Source: Iris pallida (Eukaryota; Streptophyta; Magnoliopsida; Asparagales; Iridaceae). Taken from it: a DNA stretch of 64,000 nucleotides. The notes beneath the pieces were generated by a model. The model saw only the letters and a list, made by a program, of their open reading frames with translations, made no database searches and was not told the DNA's origin. Of the stretch, positions 49,101 through 58,670 are shown piece by piece (the first letter of the stretch is position 1; each line of letters opens with the position of its first letter). The stretch spans positions 30,556,374 through 30,620,373 of the forward strand of contig JANAVB010015600.1 in assembly GCA_029216955.1 (NCBI GenBank), written 5' to 3'. The position numbers and the translations under genes were made by a program.

Positions 49101-52100
49101 TTGTCGCAGAAGTTTTGGAGCTGGGCCTGGCCAATATAAATCTGAAGAATGAGAGAGGGTACACACCTCTCCACGTGGCTGCCATGAGAAGAGAACCTGC
49201 TGTGATTGTGTCACTTCTCGACAAAGGTGCCTCTGCATCAGAAACGACTACTGATGGCCAAGACGCTGTTAGTATTTGTAGGAGACTGACTAGAGCAAAA
49301 GATTATTATGCAAAGCCCATGCAGGGCCAGGAGTCGAGTAAAGACAGGATTTGCATTGACATTCTCGAGAGAGAGATTAATCGGATCCCCATGGCTTGTG
49401 AAGATTCAGTTACATCAGTGTTATTGGCTGACAGCCTGCAAGCCAAGCTTCTCTATCTGGAAAACAGAGGTGAGTTGTTGTCAACAACTTATGCATATTG
49501 TTGATTTGATTCCTTGACATAATTGTTTACTAACTTAAGCTTTAACTCATCATTTAGTGCTCACTGATTTCATAGTCAAATGAATACAATGCGGAAGTAT
49601 ATAGGTGCTTTATATTGGTACGAACGTGACTCAAATAATACAGGCATTGTGAAATGGACATGGCACTGATTTTAAGAATGTCCGTGTTGAGTCCTATACA
49701 TGTGATGGACAAACACAATACATTGAGGCACCGTCACCGATTTTGGAGTATCCATGTTTCTTAGCTTTTAGGCCTCGTTTGGTTCACGGAAAGGAAATGA
49801 ATTCCCTTGTATTTTCCATGGGAATGGGAAAGTAGGATTCCTGTCACATTTCCTTTCCGTTGTTTGGTAAAACAAGGAAACTACCTAGGAAAGGAAAGCA
49901 AAATATAACAATGTTCCAATAATATCCTTACCTTTTAAAATAAAAATAATATTATAAAAATAACATTAATGGTAAAATAAGCAATGACACATGGTTACTT
50001 TTGTCATAACTTTTGTAATAAATGTTGGGAAAGGTGGAGGGAAAATCAATCCCATGGGTCTTGAGTGGAACCATATTCCCACCAATTTTCCTCCTTGTCA
50101 GGAAATTGATTCCCAAGTTTGTGGCTACCAAACAAAGGAAAGGAACAACTTTCCTTTCTTGGTTCCTTAAATCCGTGAACCAAACGAGGCCTTAGGTGAG
50201 ACCACCTCTATACATGCAGGTATCTGCTTTACTTTTTTGCCCAATATTTCCAATTGAACAGTAGATACTTTACAACAGAAGTGTCATACTAGTAGACTGA
50301 ACAAAAAAAAATAGGGATGACTTATTGTCTCTTGGCTGCCTTGATGAGTCAGATGTCTTCACCAACCATGGGTGGCTATAACCTTGTATATGCACTTGGA
50401 CATTTCCCCAAAATTTTCTCTAGTATCCTTTTTAAAATAAAAATCTCTTGTTCTTTTTGTTTTTTTTTTCCTATCGTAAAAGTCTATTGTCACCCAGGAA
50501 CCATCCTATAATGTTGGGAGAATGCATAGTTGGTACTTGGTGTCAAATTCATTACAACAAGGTGGGTCTCTGAGGCGTCCACTTGGACTTGTTCCTTTCA
50601 TTTGTAATGAGCAAATAGATTCATTGAATTCTTTGCTATCAGTATTCAATAATATTGTTCTCACTGGAATGTGTCATTGTTTGTCGGATCCGAACTGACT
50701 TAAAAACTTCTTCCCTGTTGCTTTCCTGTAAAGAATCAAAGTAGATGAACCTGATTATGCCCAACTTAACTGACTGAATTGAGCTAACTTAATCTGAACT
50801 GAGGCAAGAAGAGCTCAATCAATTGGTTTTGTTGAATATACTGTGACCAAATTACGATGTGGTGTTGGAATCAAACTAGTAGAATGTGACCAGGACTTAA
50901 CTTTCAAAAAGAAACTAACACTAATTCTAGCCCATTAGGAGACTTTCAATTTAGAACAAGTCCTAATCTACCTTTTGATTTTCTAATTGTTCTTTTACAT
51001 GAATTATTAACCAAGTGAAAGTCAAAGGAGATAGAAACATCAGAATTCTTGTGGGGATCTCCCGCAAACTGATACTACTGTCACTTTAAGTTGTAGAAGG
51101 GAAAAAGCCATTAAAATTGTGGAAAATTAGATTAACTAATTAGGAAGTACTGAATTCATTACATCACATAATTAACAGCTGAGGATCGTTTCTGTCCATG
51201 TCCTGTGAAGTGTCAAAGAGGCTGGACCTGTTTAGATGCAACTAAGTCAGCGAGTTGAGCTAAGATAATCTGAACAGACCCAGGAATTTGAGCTCCAATT
51301 GGTTTTAGTTGAATACAATGTGATAAAGTTATCAGGGCCGGAGCTGACATTCATCAAGGACGATTGGGCCCAGTGCGAGCAAAATAAGTGGAGGCCTATT
51401 CTCATATAAAAAAAGTTATAATAAAAAAAAATTCAAAAATTAAGTTATCCAAAATTAACATCAATTAAGAAAAATCATTCAACTACAATATCTTTCAATT
51501 GAAATAATAATAATTCATGTTGTGTCCGTGTTATATCGGACGCATTGACACGTCCTAGAAACTCCAAATACGTCGACCAATTTTAATTCCGTCAAATCAC
51601 ACACGTCCGAAAATACCGTACGCGTGTTTCTATGCAAACGGTTCGAGTTGGGGTGGTTCGATTTGTTGGAACAACCCTCGATCGACAAATTTTTATATAA
51701 AATTATAATTTTGGGAGGCCTACTTTGGCTAATGGTTTAATGTATTTATAATTTAAATTAACCTACAAAGTTTTAGAGGATTAAATTAGAGTTATAGGAG
51801 ATCTTACATGTACAATTGTTTTAGGATTTCGTTGAATGAGTGTGGAGATCTGCTCGCACAAACTTTCCGAAAATTCATGCTTACTCTGTGCAACAGACTT
51901 CTTTGTGCACAACCTTCTTCGGCGGTTGACGGGCGGGCTCGTCGACGGCGCTGGAAGTTCGGAGTGCTCATGTGGTATTGGCAAAGAGTCCTGAATTGGA
52001 GACGAGGTGGTTTGGAATATGTAGACGTTTTTTTAAGTGGTAAAGAGTTGGAATTTGTGGGCGTTTTGATAGAGTCAAGGATACATAGGATTTTATTTGA

Positions 52101-55100
52101 ATCATATAAGTTTTAGGATTTCTTATTAAGTCTTAGGATTTCCTATTAATTTTGAATATGCATCTGATTGAGAATTTTTTTGACTTAATTCCTTAATTGG
52201 AAACGGTAGAAGCCTTGTTAATTGATTTCTTAATTGGAAACAAATATAGCCTTGTATACATAAGGAAGGCTAATAAATTTATAAATTATTTATTCATAAG
52301 TTAGCTAGTTTAGTATTATAGTATACATAATAAATATACTGATGTGAATCGACCTATTCGATTCACAAAAGATTTGTAGAAAAGAGAAACAGAGAAAGAT
52401 AATGATCTTTTTGTGAGAAAAGAACAAACTTCCAACTTTGGTGGACGGACAAAGTCTAAATCCTTCTTATTGATACTTGAGAGTTTCTTCTCAATACAAG
52501 CATGGAAAATAAAAGATGGCTAACCCTAGTTTATATAGGGAAAAACAAAGGCTTAATTAAGGAAGGGTTATTATTGGTGAAAGACCAAAATAATCCTTCC
52601 TGACTAAAACAGGAAAATGACTTATTAAGGAAGGGTTATTATTGGTGAAAGACCAAAATAATCCTTCCTTACTAAAATAGGAAAATGACTATTAAGAAAG
52701 GGTTATTATTGGTGAAAGACCAAAATAATCCTTCCTTACTAAAACAGGAAAATGACTAAAATAGAACATAGGCTAAATGATGATAGGTGAGCCCACATCA
52801 ATACCGCCCCCTAAAAGAGCCACCTTGTCCTCAAGGTGAAAATCTGGGAACTGCGTCTGTTGCTATGGCGGCCTCTTCCTCCGTCGGATCCTCCTTCTCC
52901 TCCTCTTCCTCCGTAGTGGTCGTCGTGGGGGGAGGTCCCCTCTCTGGAAGTTGGCGGGATCCGCCATTCCCCCAAAGAAATTGCTGCCTCCGGCGTGCCT
53001 CGCTCCTCCTGGCGGTTCCGCTCCTCCCGTCCACGCCGGAACTCCCGCCAAGCCCCTTCCCGGGCCCACGAACCGATCTCCGTAGTTCGCAATCCTCGTC
53101 CGACCCCCGAAGGGGGCCCCAAACCCTAGGGCTTCTCCCGCATGTGGAACCGGTCCGCCGGGACCGTACGGATCGACGACGTCCGGCCACGGCCGCTCGC
53201 CGGCGGCTCCTCTGGCGCCGACCGGCCAGGGGTGGCGGTCGGGGGCCGGCCAGCGACCGCCCCCAACAGCAGCGGCCCCGCCCGGGCTCGCGCGGTTGGC
53301 GGCGACGCTCCCGTGGCCTTCGGCCGCTGTCCGGCGAGGGTCGCCGGCCGCCAGGGCCCCGCCCGGCGGCGCGGCGGCGACGGCGGGTGCGGGCCAGCTC
53401 CCGTCGGCCGGTCCTCCGTGGTCGTCGGTCGCTTCCCCCTCCGTATGAACAAACCCTAGTTGGTCGCCTAGGGTTTGGGTTGTTGCCGCCTCCGCTTCGC
53501 CGCCATTGATCTTGTTCGAGATGTTTTGCAACAACTTCATCATTGCCGGAATCGACGTCATCTCCTCCCGCATGCTTCGTACCTCGGTCTGGAGATCCTC
53601 CTGTGTGGACGCTTGATCTTTGATTGCGGCCTTCAAACTTTCGATCTCGATGTTGAAATCCTCCCGAAGCCCCTGGATCTTCTCCTCGATCGTGTTCCTT
53701 GTGCCGGACGCCATGGATCGTAGAGAGCTCTGATACCAATTGATGTGAATCGACCTATTCGATTCACAAAAGATTTGTAGAAAAGAGAAACAGAGAAAGA
53801 TAATGATCTTTTTGTGAGAAAAGAACAAACTCCCAACTTTGGTGGACGGACAAAGTCTAAATCCTTCTTATTGATACTTGAGAGTTTCTTCTCAATACAA
53901 GCATGGAAAATAAAAGATGGCTAACCCTAGTTTATATAGGGAAAAACAAAGGCTTAATTAAGGAAGAGTTATTATTGGTGAAAGACCAAAATAATCCTTC
54001 CTGACTAAAACAGGAAAATGACTTATTAAGGAAGGGTTATTATTGGTAAAAGACCAAAATAATCCTTCCTTACTAAAATAGGAAAATGACTATTAAGGAA
54101 GGGTTATTATTGGTGAAAGACCAAAATAATCCTTCCTTACTAAAACAGGAAAATGACTAAAATAGAACATAGGCTAAATGATGATAGGTGGGCCCACATC
54201 ATATACATATACATTTTTTAAATTACTTATTCATAATTTTTAAATTATTTACTCATAAGTTTGAAATGTTTGGATTTTTTAAATTATGTATCTATAAGTT
54301 AGTTTAGTATACATAATACATATACATGTAAAAAAAATTTAGAGGCCTACGAATTCGGGAGGCCTAGTGCGGTCGCACCCATTGCACTCCCTCAAAACCG
54401 GCCCTGAAAGTTATGATGGTAGAGATCAAATAGGAGAATGTGACCAGGACAGAACTTGAGTCTTTGGCAGTTTGACTTTCCAAAAATAAATTAGAAGTTT
54501 TTTTTTTAACTGAGAATAAATTTAAACTTATTCTAACCCATTGATGACTTCCAAGTTCCAATTATTAACCAGATACTCGTATGTTGTTAGATATTTTTTC
54601 TAATTGATCTCGTACTTGATTTTTTTTTTTTTTTAACCAAGTGAAGGGGAAAGAAGGTCAAAACATCAATTTTCTTGTGGGAATCCCTCCAATACTAATA
54701 CTACTCACTCTAAAATTTAGAAGAAAAATACCATTAAATTGTGGAAAATCAAGTTAACTAATAAGGGAGTTCGGAAACCAATCTGCATCACATAATTAAC
54801 AGCTAATGGTTATTTGTATCCGTGTCCTGTGTAGAGTCAAAGAAGCTAGGCCTGATTAGACCTGACTCAAATGACTGAATTGAGCTAATTTATTCTGAAA
54901 TAAACGTAAGAATTTGAGCTCAATTTTATAGGTTCTAGTTGAATACGATATGCCCAAGTTATTATGATGATGAAATCAAAATAAGAGAATATGACAATGA
55001 CAAAGAATTTGACTTACCAAAAATAAATTAAAATCGATTCTAACCCATTGGGAGACTTTCAATAGAAACCAGGTCTGATTATCTCTTTAGATGTTCTAAT

Positions 55101-57458
55101 TGATCTCTTAGTAACCAAAAAAAAATAGTCACTCAAAATTTTTGAAGAAAAATACCATTAAATTTGAGGAAAATTAAATTAACTAATTAGGGAGTTTGGA
55201 ATCCAAAAAAGCAACAGTTAATGGTCATCTCTGTCCATGTCAGGAGGACAATCTATTGTACTAGAACATCATCTTATCGTCCATTTTGAATTACACAGAT
55301 CTAGATGGCTCCCATGATGATGTAAGACATAGGGAGTTGCCTTCAAATTCACACTAATGCCAGCCCCCCGGGTTTGGAACCCAGCGCTTCCCTTCCCCTG
55401 CCAAAGGCCTCAACCACTGTTACCCAAAGTTTGATTTTTGGTCTAGTTAGCTGTTACTAGACATACCATCTTATTCTCTTCCACTAACTTTCAGTGGAGG
55501 ATAAGGGGGGTAGGACCATGTTAATTAGTTTCATTTCTATTGAGCAGTCTTTGTTTAGACCTCACATTAAATTCTTATGGTAGTTGGCTCTCTATGCTCT
55601 AGATTTTTACTTCTTGCCTTCATTGTATGTTATGATTTACTCATTATTCTCATGTTCAAATGGAAGACATAATTGCTTTTGCCTCAGCACGATTGCTTTA
55701 CTACTGGAATCTCATTTGTGAATTATAAAATTTAGAGTGAATGATTAAAGTACCAAGCAGTTGGAACTCTGGGGCCTAGGCATGGCTGCAACTAGGACGG
55801 TGAGCCTTGGTTTCCTTTACAAAACTGTACAATTTTGTGTGTACATTAAATTTAGTAGGAATTTACGGTGCGAGGACATTGAACTTTGGAGAATCCAAAT
55901 ATATTATTAATGTAGCCAACACAAAAAGCTTTTTTTTTTTGTTGTTGTTGCAGCATTCAGAATATTCTTTTTTACGGAATTTTTATCCTGAAGTTTATTT
56001 TATTTTATTTGGATTGTTCTTAAGATCAACATTTCTCCAATACAGTTGGGTTTGCAAATTTGCTCTTCCCTGCTGAAGCGAAGGTAGCCATGGAAATTGC
56101 ACATGCAGAACCAAACTCAGAATTCGCCAATCGAAATAGATCAAGGAGTTCTGCCAACCTGAGGGAGGTTGATCTGAATGAAACCCCCTCTGTGCAAAAC
56201 AAGAGGCTACGGTCTAGGGTCGATGCCCTGACAAGAACAGGTAGTTCTAAATTTAGTTATTCATCATTTTGGCCTTTACCTTATATTTAGAAGTCGTGAC
56301 TCATCCTCCCTGTATATGGGACTTCATACTTAAAAGTCCAGACTATTGGACTTATAAGGAGTTACTGTATGCGCCTAGTTCTCTGTGCTCAACCAAAGCT
56401 ACCTCATGTATTGGCTATCATGGCATTGTGGTTTATTTTCTGCATCATGTAAATCGTTGCTTCCTTTGAATTCATATTTCCATACTTATTACGCCCATTA
56501 TAAAGTTGCTACTGTGGAGATTACTGTTAGCATCAGCCTGCATGATTCTTTCTCCCTTTATGAATGGCAAAACAGTCATAAATGACTGTCGGAAACTATA
56601 AATATCGAAGTCATCCCACCTTTAAATGGAGGTAGAAGATGTTGGTTTCTGTAAATTGCCTCTGCATAATATGTTAATTTGGAGGGTTTCTAACCCCCCA
56701 CCTACCCACCACATGCATGTACACAATGTTACATGTGAGTGGCTGTGTGTTCCATCTGTCACTTCTCAACCAGAAATTATGAAAGAAAAAACAAAAAAAA
56801 CAAAATCGTCTCCTAGTCACCTATTTGATTTACTCAACCTGTCATCTCATATGAACAATTCATGAATCTTCCAATAATGCTTGATAAATTGTAGTATATT
56901 ATGTGTTCGTCATCTGTGTTTCTTAATCGTGCCGGCATGAAGTCCAAGCATTGTGCATGGCTGTTAAACTTAGAAGAACACGGATGTCTGGCCTTGTGCA
57001 TTTCACGTTTCCTTGACTTAGTTTGATGAACTAAAATAAAAATGAAATTCATTTTGAAGCTTAGAGTTGAGGATGTGAAGATCAATTTCTGAATTCAGTC
57101 ATCACTGTTTTATTGTTTTACTGAGTCTGAAAACTGATTGGTAGATATTTGTATGTTCTCTGATTAAATTTTGCAAACATGTTGTATGACAGTGGAGCTC
57201 GGCCGGCGCTACTTTCCTCACTGCTCCCAAGTGCTTGATAGGTTAATGTCTGATGATACATCTGACCTGTTCTATCTCCAGAAAGGAACCCCTGACGAGC
57301 AAACGATCAAAAGGATGCGGTTCTATGAGCTCAAAGACGATGTCCAGAAGGCCTTCAGCAAAGACAAGGCTGTGCCCGGGCGCCCTAGCTTCTGTTCATC
57401 CTCCTCGTCCTCCCCGCAGAAGGGTGAGATGAAAGAGCACAGAGCCAGCAGAAAATAA
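45561..57458 (+). CDS. NPR3: NPR3/NPR4-like BTB-ankyrin salicylic acid receptor, 4 exons
   Basis: Exons 45561-46085, 48719-49469, 56046-56240 and 57193-57458 join in frame to 578 residues plus TAA. All introns are GT-AG (2633, 6576 and 952 bp; phases 0, 1, 1), the classic NPR1-family four-exon layout. Domains: BTB/POZ about 55-175 with the C2HC finger C138, C143, H145, C148; ankyrin repeats about 257-372 (IHGALDSDDVELVKLLL, GYTPLHVAAMRREPAVIV); NPR1-like C-terminus from about 385 (LLFPAEAKVAMEIA, TVELGRRYFP). VDLNETP at 467-473 is the EAR-type repressor motif known from Arabidopsis NPR3/NPR4, favouring that clade over NPR1. R483 in SRVDAL appears to align with the salicylate-binding Arg of AtNPR1/NPR4. 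Family role: nuclear co-repressor acting with TGA factors, relieved by salicylate, and CUL3 adaptor. Start chosen at MASNLAEP; an in-frame GTG upstream was ignored. Exon 1 is far GC-richer than the rest. Confidence 0.95.
46097..46132. repeat. (CT)n microsatellite just inside intron 1
   Basis: Runs of CT begin 11 bases after the exon 1 donor GTATAA. The nearby polypyrimidine tract could affect donor use. Confidence 0.95.
46133..46957 (+). other. Intron 1, upper part
   Basis: Non-coding AT-rich intron sequence. I recognise no element here. Confidence 0.6.
46958..47352. repeat. Intron 1 duplicated segment, copy 1
   Basis: Shares TTGATTGTTATGATTTGGAA, TTGGACAAACCAAAAGAAA and ATTACATGCATCG-like stretches in the same order with 47456-48410. 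Copies are diverged by many substitutions. Confidence 0.8.
47456..48410. repeat. Intron 1 duplicated segment, copy 2, split by a MITE
   Basis: Second copy of the 46958-47352 segment: 47456-47716 and, after the insertion, 48247-48410 (GGAATGTTCTATTCCATTTC matches GGAATGTTTTATTTCATTTC of copy 1). Confidence 0.8.
47717..48235. mobile_element. Mutator-like MITE in NPR intron 1
   Basis: Flanked by a perfect 11-base direct repeat TCGCTGGACAT (47706-47716 and 48236-48246). Ends are inverted: GTAGTCAAAGGCGTGCCTCG at the left against GTGCGCCTTGCGCCTTTGACTAC at the right. The AGGCGC/GCGCCT-rich ends and 9-11 bp duplication fit a non-autonomous Mutator-type element. The interior is AT-rich and non-coding. 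Confidence 0.85.
49470..49767 (+). other. Intron 2, first part
   Basis: Donor GTGAGT at 49470. Non-coding; nothing recognised before the Tourist-like MITE. Confidence 0.6.
49771..50191. mobile_element. Harbinger/Tourist-type MITE in NPR intron 2
   Basis: A perfect 20-base terminal inverted repeat GGCCTCGTTTGGTTCACGGA, flanked by TTA on both sides (49768-49770 and 50192-50194). GGCC...TTTGG ends with a TTA duplication are typical of PIF/Harbinger MITEs. 421 bp, no coding frame. Confidence 0.9.
50195..50724 (+). other. Intron 2, between MITE and triplicated unit
   Basis: AT-rich non-coding intron sequence without recognised elements. Confidence 0.55.
52340..52800 (-). repeat. Element D 3' LTR
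   Basis: 461 bp. Includes three tandem units of ~67 bp (52561-52756), each able to fold through GGAAGGGTTATTATT / AATAATCCTTCC. Confidence 0.93.
52863..53714 (-). CDS. Element D gag-like protein
   Basis: 283 codons from the ATG at 53714, which lies 12 bases downstream of the PBS on the minus strand. Residues ~8-70 form a clear coiled coil (EEKIQGLREDFNIEIESLKA, LQTEVRSMREEMTSIPAMM), as in N-termini of plant gypsy gag proteins. The rest is Gly/Ala/Pro-rich with a very basic C-terminal run of Arg/Lys. I see no capsid core, zinc knuckle, protease or RT. The frame was chosen over an overlapping 302-codon frame because of the start next to the PBS and the coiled coil. The GC-rich second half is low complexity, so exact function is uncertain; a truncated gag is most likely. 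Confidence 0.7.
   Translation of the reverse strand: MASGTRNTIEEKIQGLREDFNIEIESLKAAIKDQASTQEDLQTEVRSMREEMTSIPAMMKLLQNISNKINGGEAEAATTQTLGDQLGFVHTEGEATDDHGGPADGSWPAPAVAAAPPGGALAAGDPRRTAAEGHGSVAANRASPGGAAAVGGGRWPAPDRHPWPVGARGAAGERPWPDVVDPYGPGGPVPHAGEALGFGAPFGGRTRIANYGDRFVGPGRGLAGVPAWTGGAEPPGGARHAGGSNFFGGMADPANFQRGDLPPRRPLRRKRRRRRIRRRKRPP
53727..53738 (-). promoter_or_regulatory. Element D primer-binding site
   Basis: Minus strand TGGTATCAGAGC, two bases from the 5' LTR, complementary to the initiator-Met tRNA 3' end. Confidence 0.9.
53741..54201 (-). repeat. Element D 5' LTR
   Basis: 461 bp, nearly identical to the other LTR. Same three ~67-bp units at 53962-54156. Confidence 0.93.
55246..56045 (+). 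other. Intron 2, last part
   Basis: Non-coding up to the acceptor ATACAG at 56045. No element recognised. Polypyrimidine-type tracts occur before the acceptor. Confidence 0.55.
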
Positions 57459-57836
57459 TCTTTCTTGTTTGTGCAATATTATGTACATTAGATGTCATAA
57501 AAGATGATGGGGAATAACATAGTAACTTGAGGCGCAACAGTTTTGGTTATTTGGGGTTTGGTGCCGTCTTCGGAGATTTCAGTTGGCTGGTGGCATTGAA
57601 TTAATATTGGGGCAAAACCAGAGAGGCAAATATGCAGGATCTGATGTACTGTTATTTAGACGATCACTTTGTTGAATTAGGATTTTTCTTTTCCCCTGGA
57701 AGTGTGTGTAAATCTGACTTGTAGCCTTTGCTTCCGTTTATTCATTGTTGGCAACAATAGTCATTGAATTCATACGTTTATGTTAATATATCTCTGGCAT
57801 TTGATGAATACCTACAACTACTTTTTTTTGAAGAGT
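57459..57836 (+). other. 3' untranslated region/flank of the NPR3/4-like gene
   Basis: Follows the TAA at 57456-57458. A T/A-rich region without a second gene. The polyadenylation site cannot be placed with confidence. Confidence 0.5.
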
Positions 57837-58318
57837 TAATTGTCCAAATGATGCACGAGGAATGGTGATTCAAGTTTTTCTTGTTTTGTTAATTTGGTAA
57901 CTAAGCTTTACATTTTGATTTTTTGATTTAAAGAGTGCATGAACTAGGTTTAGTTGGTGTTTTTGGAGGAAAATCGTTAAAATGGACATGCGATGGTTAC
58001 GTGAATTATTTTGAATTATTTTTCAGGGTAATGTTTGTCCGACTGACTGTCTCATTGTAGTAGATGTTGATGTGCTCGAGTTGGAGGGCGCTTGGGGTTG
58101 TTGCCTTCGTCATAGCCGACGTAGAAGGGCTAGTAAGGACATAACCCTGAAAAATAAGTCACGTGATAATCATATGTCCATTTTAACCGTTTCCATTCAA
58201 AATACTGACGGAATCTAGTTCAGTCACTCTTTAAACCGAAATGTAAAGCTTAGATACCAAATTAACCAAAAAAAAAAAAAAGGTTCAATCACCCAAAGGA
58301 TGACCACAATATTCCAAG
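57837..58318. mobile_element. Long imperfect foldback (MITE-like) downstream of NPR gene
   Basis: Left arm TTAATTTGGTAACTAAGCTT, TTAAAATGGACATGCGATGG and TATTTTTCAGGGTAATGT pair with the right-arm reverse complements of AAGCTTAGATACCAAATTAA, CATATGTCCATTTTAA and ACATAACCCTGAAAAATA. Arms are roughly 200 bp with scattered mismatches. Target duplication not resolved. Confidence 0.7.
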
Positions 58319-58670
58319 GTTTCTTGTATAAACTACTTTGTCAATTTTTTTTTTTCTCTCCCAAAGGGATTAAACCTGGCCTACAGGTTGGGCAGTGCCT
58401 CCATCGACACATTCTGCAGCTTAATCTTGTATGAAAATGGTCGCTGATGATTACTGGTCTTTGGTGGAAACCATATTCCATTAGAAGGCTCTTTTCATTG
58501 TCGAATTCTAGATTCTTCTTCTTCTTCTTTTGGCGACATTTCATTCCCACTCTACCACCATCCAAGAATCTAGACTATTCAAAACTCATCACTTATCAAA
58601 CTACCATTTCTTGCATCGCGCCTTCTCTCATCGAAATGAGGTTATTTAAAATAAAGAGTTGATAGTAACA
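58319..58670. other. Intergenic, nothing recognised
   Basis: AT-rich intergenic DNA between the foldback and the tandem duplication. Confidence 0.5.

Larger units (their letters stand above)
52340..54201 (-). mobile_element. Element D: small gag-only LTR retrotransposon (TR-GAG type)
   Basis: Two 461-bp LTRs (52340-52800 and 53741-54201) with TGATGTG...CACATCA ends and a perfect 5-base duplication TATAC (52335-52339 and 54202-54206). On the minus strand the order is 5' LTR, PBS TGGTATCAGAGC (53727-53738), gag, purine tract TTTTAGGGGGCGG and 3' LTR. Pol is absent. It lies antisense to the NPR gene inside the hAT element in intron 2. LTRs are almost identical by eye, so the insertion is recent. 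Confidence 0.93.
51333..54406. mobile_element. hAT-type DNA transposon, non-autonomous, with nested LTR element
   Basis: Ends CAGGGCCGG...CCGGCCCTG are inverted, and the 8-base target duplication AAAGTTAT is perfect (51325-51332 and 54407-54414). Both are hallmarks of the hAT superfamily. Without the nested 1862-bp LTR element and its TSD copy it would be about 1.2 kb, with no transposase frame that I can recognise. Near both ends it has GGCCTA-type motifs typical of CAGGGCCGG hAT families. Confidence 0.88.
50725..55245. repeat. Three tandem copies of a ~420-540 bp intronic unit
   Basis: Unit starts near TCCTGT..AG..TCAAAG: copy 1 at 50725-51200, copy 2 at 51201-51332 plus 54415-54824, copy 3 at 54825-55245. 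Each carries in order TGACTGAATTGAGCTAA-like, GAGCTCAATT..GGTT, GAATGTGACCAGGAC-like, TCTAACCCATT and AAATTGTGGAAAAT(T/C)A-like stretches. The middle copy is split by the hAT-type element. Confidence 0.82.

Noticed and set aside
52831..53739. 302-codon minus-strand frame overlapping element D gag
   Set aside because: GC-rich, stop-poor DNA gives several long frames; this one lacks the coiled coil and the ATG beside the PBS.
55362..55400. tRNA B-box-like GGTTTGGAACCC, possible SINE
   Set aside because: No A box at the right distance, no poly-A/T tail and no target duplication.
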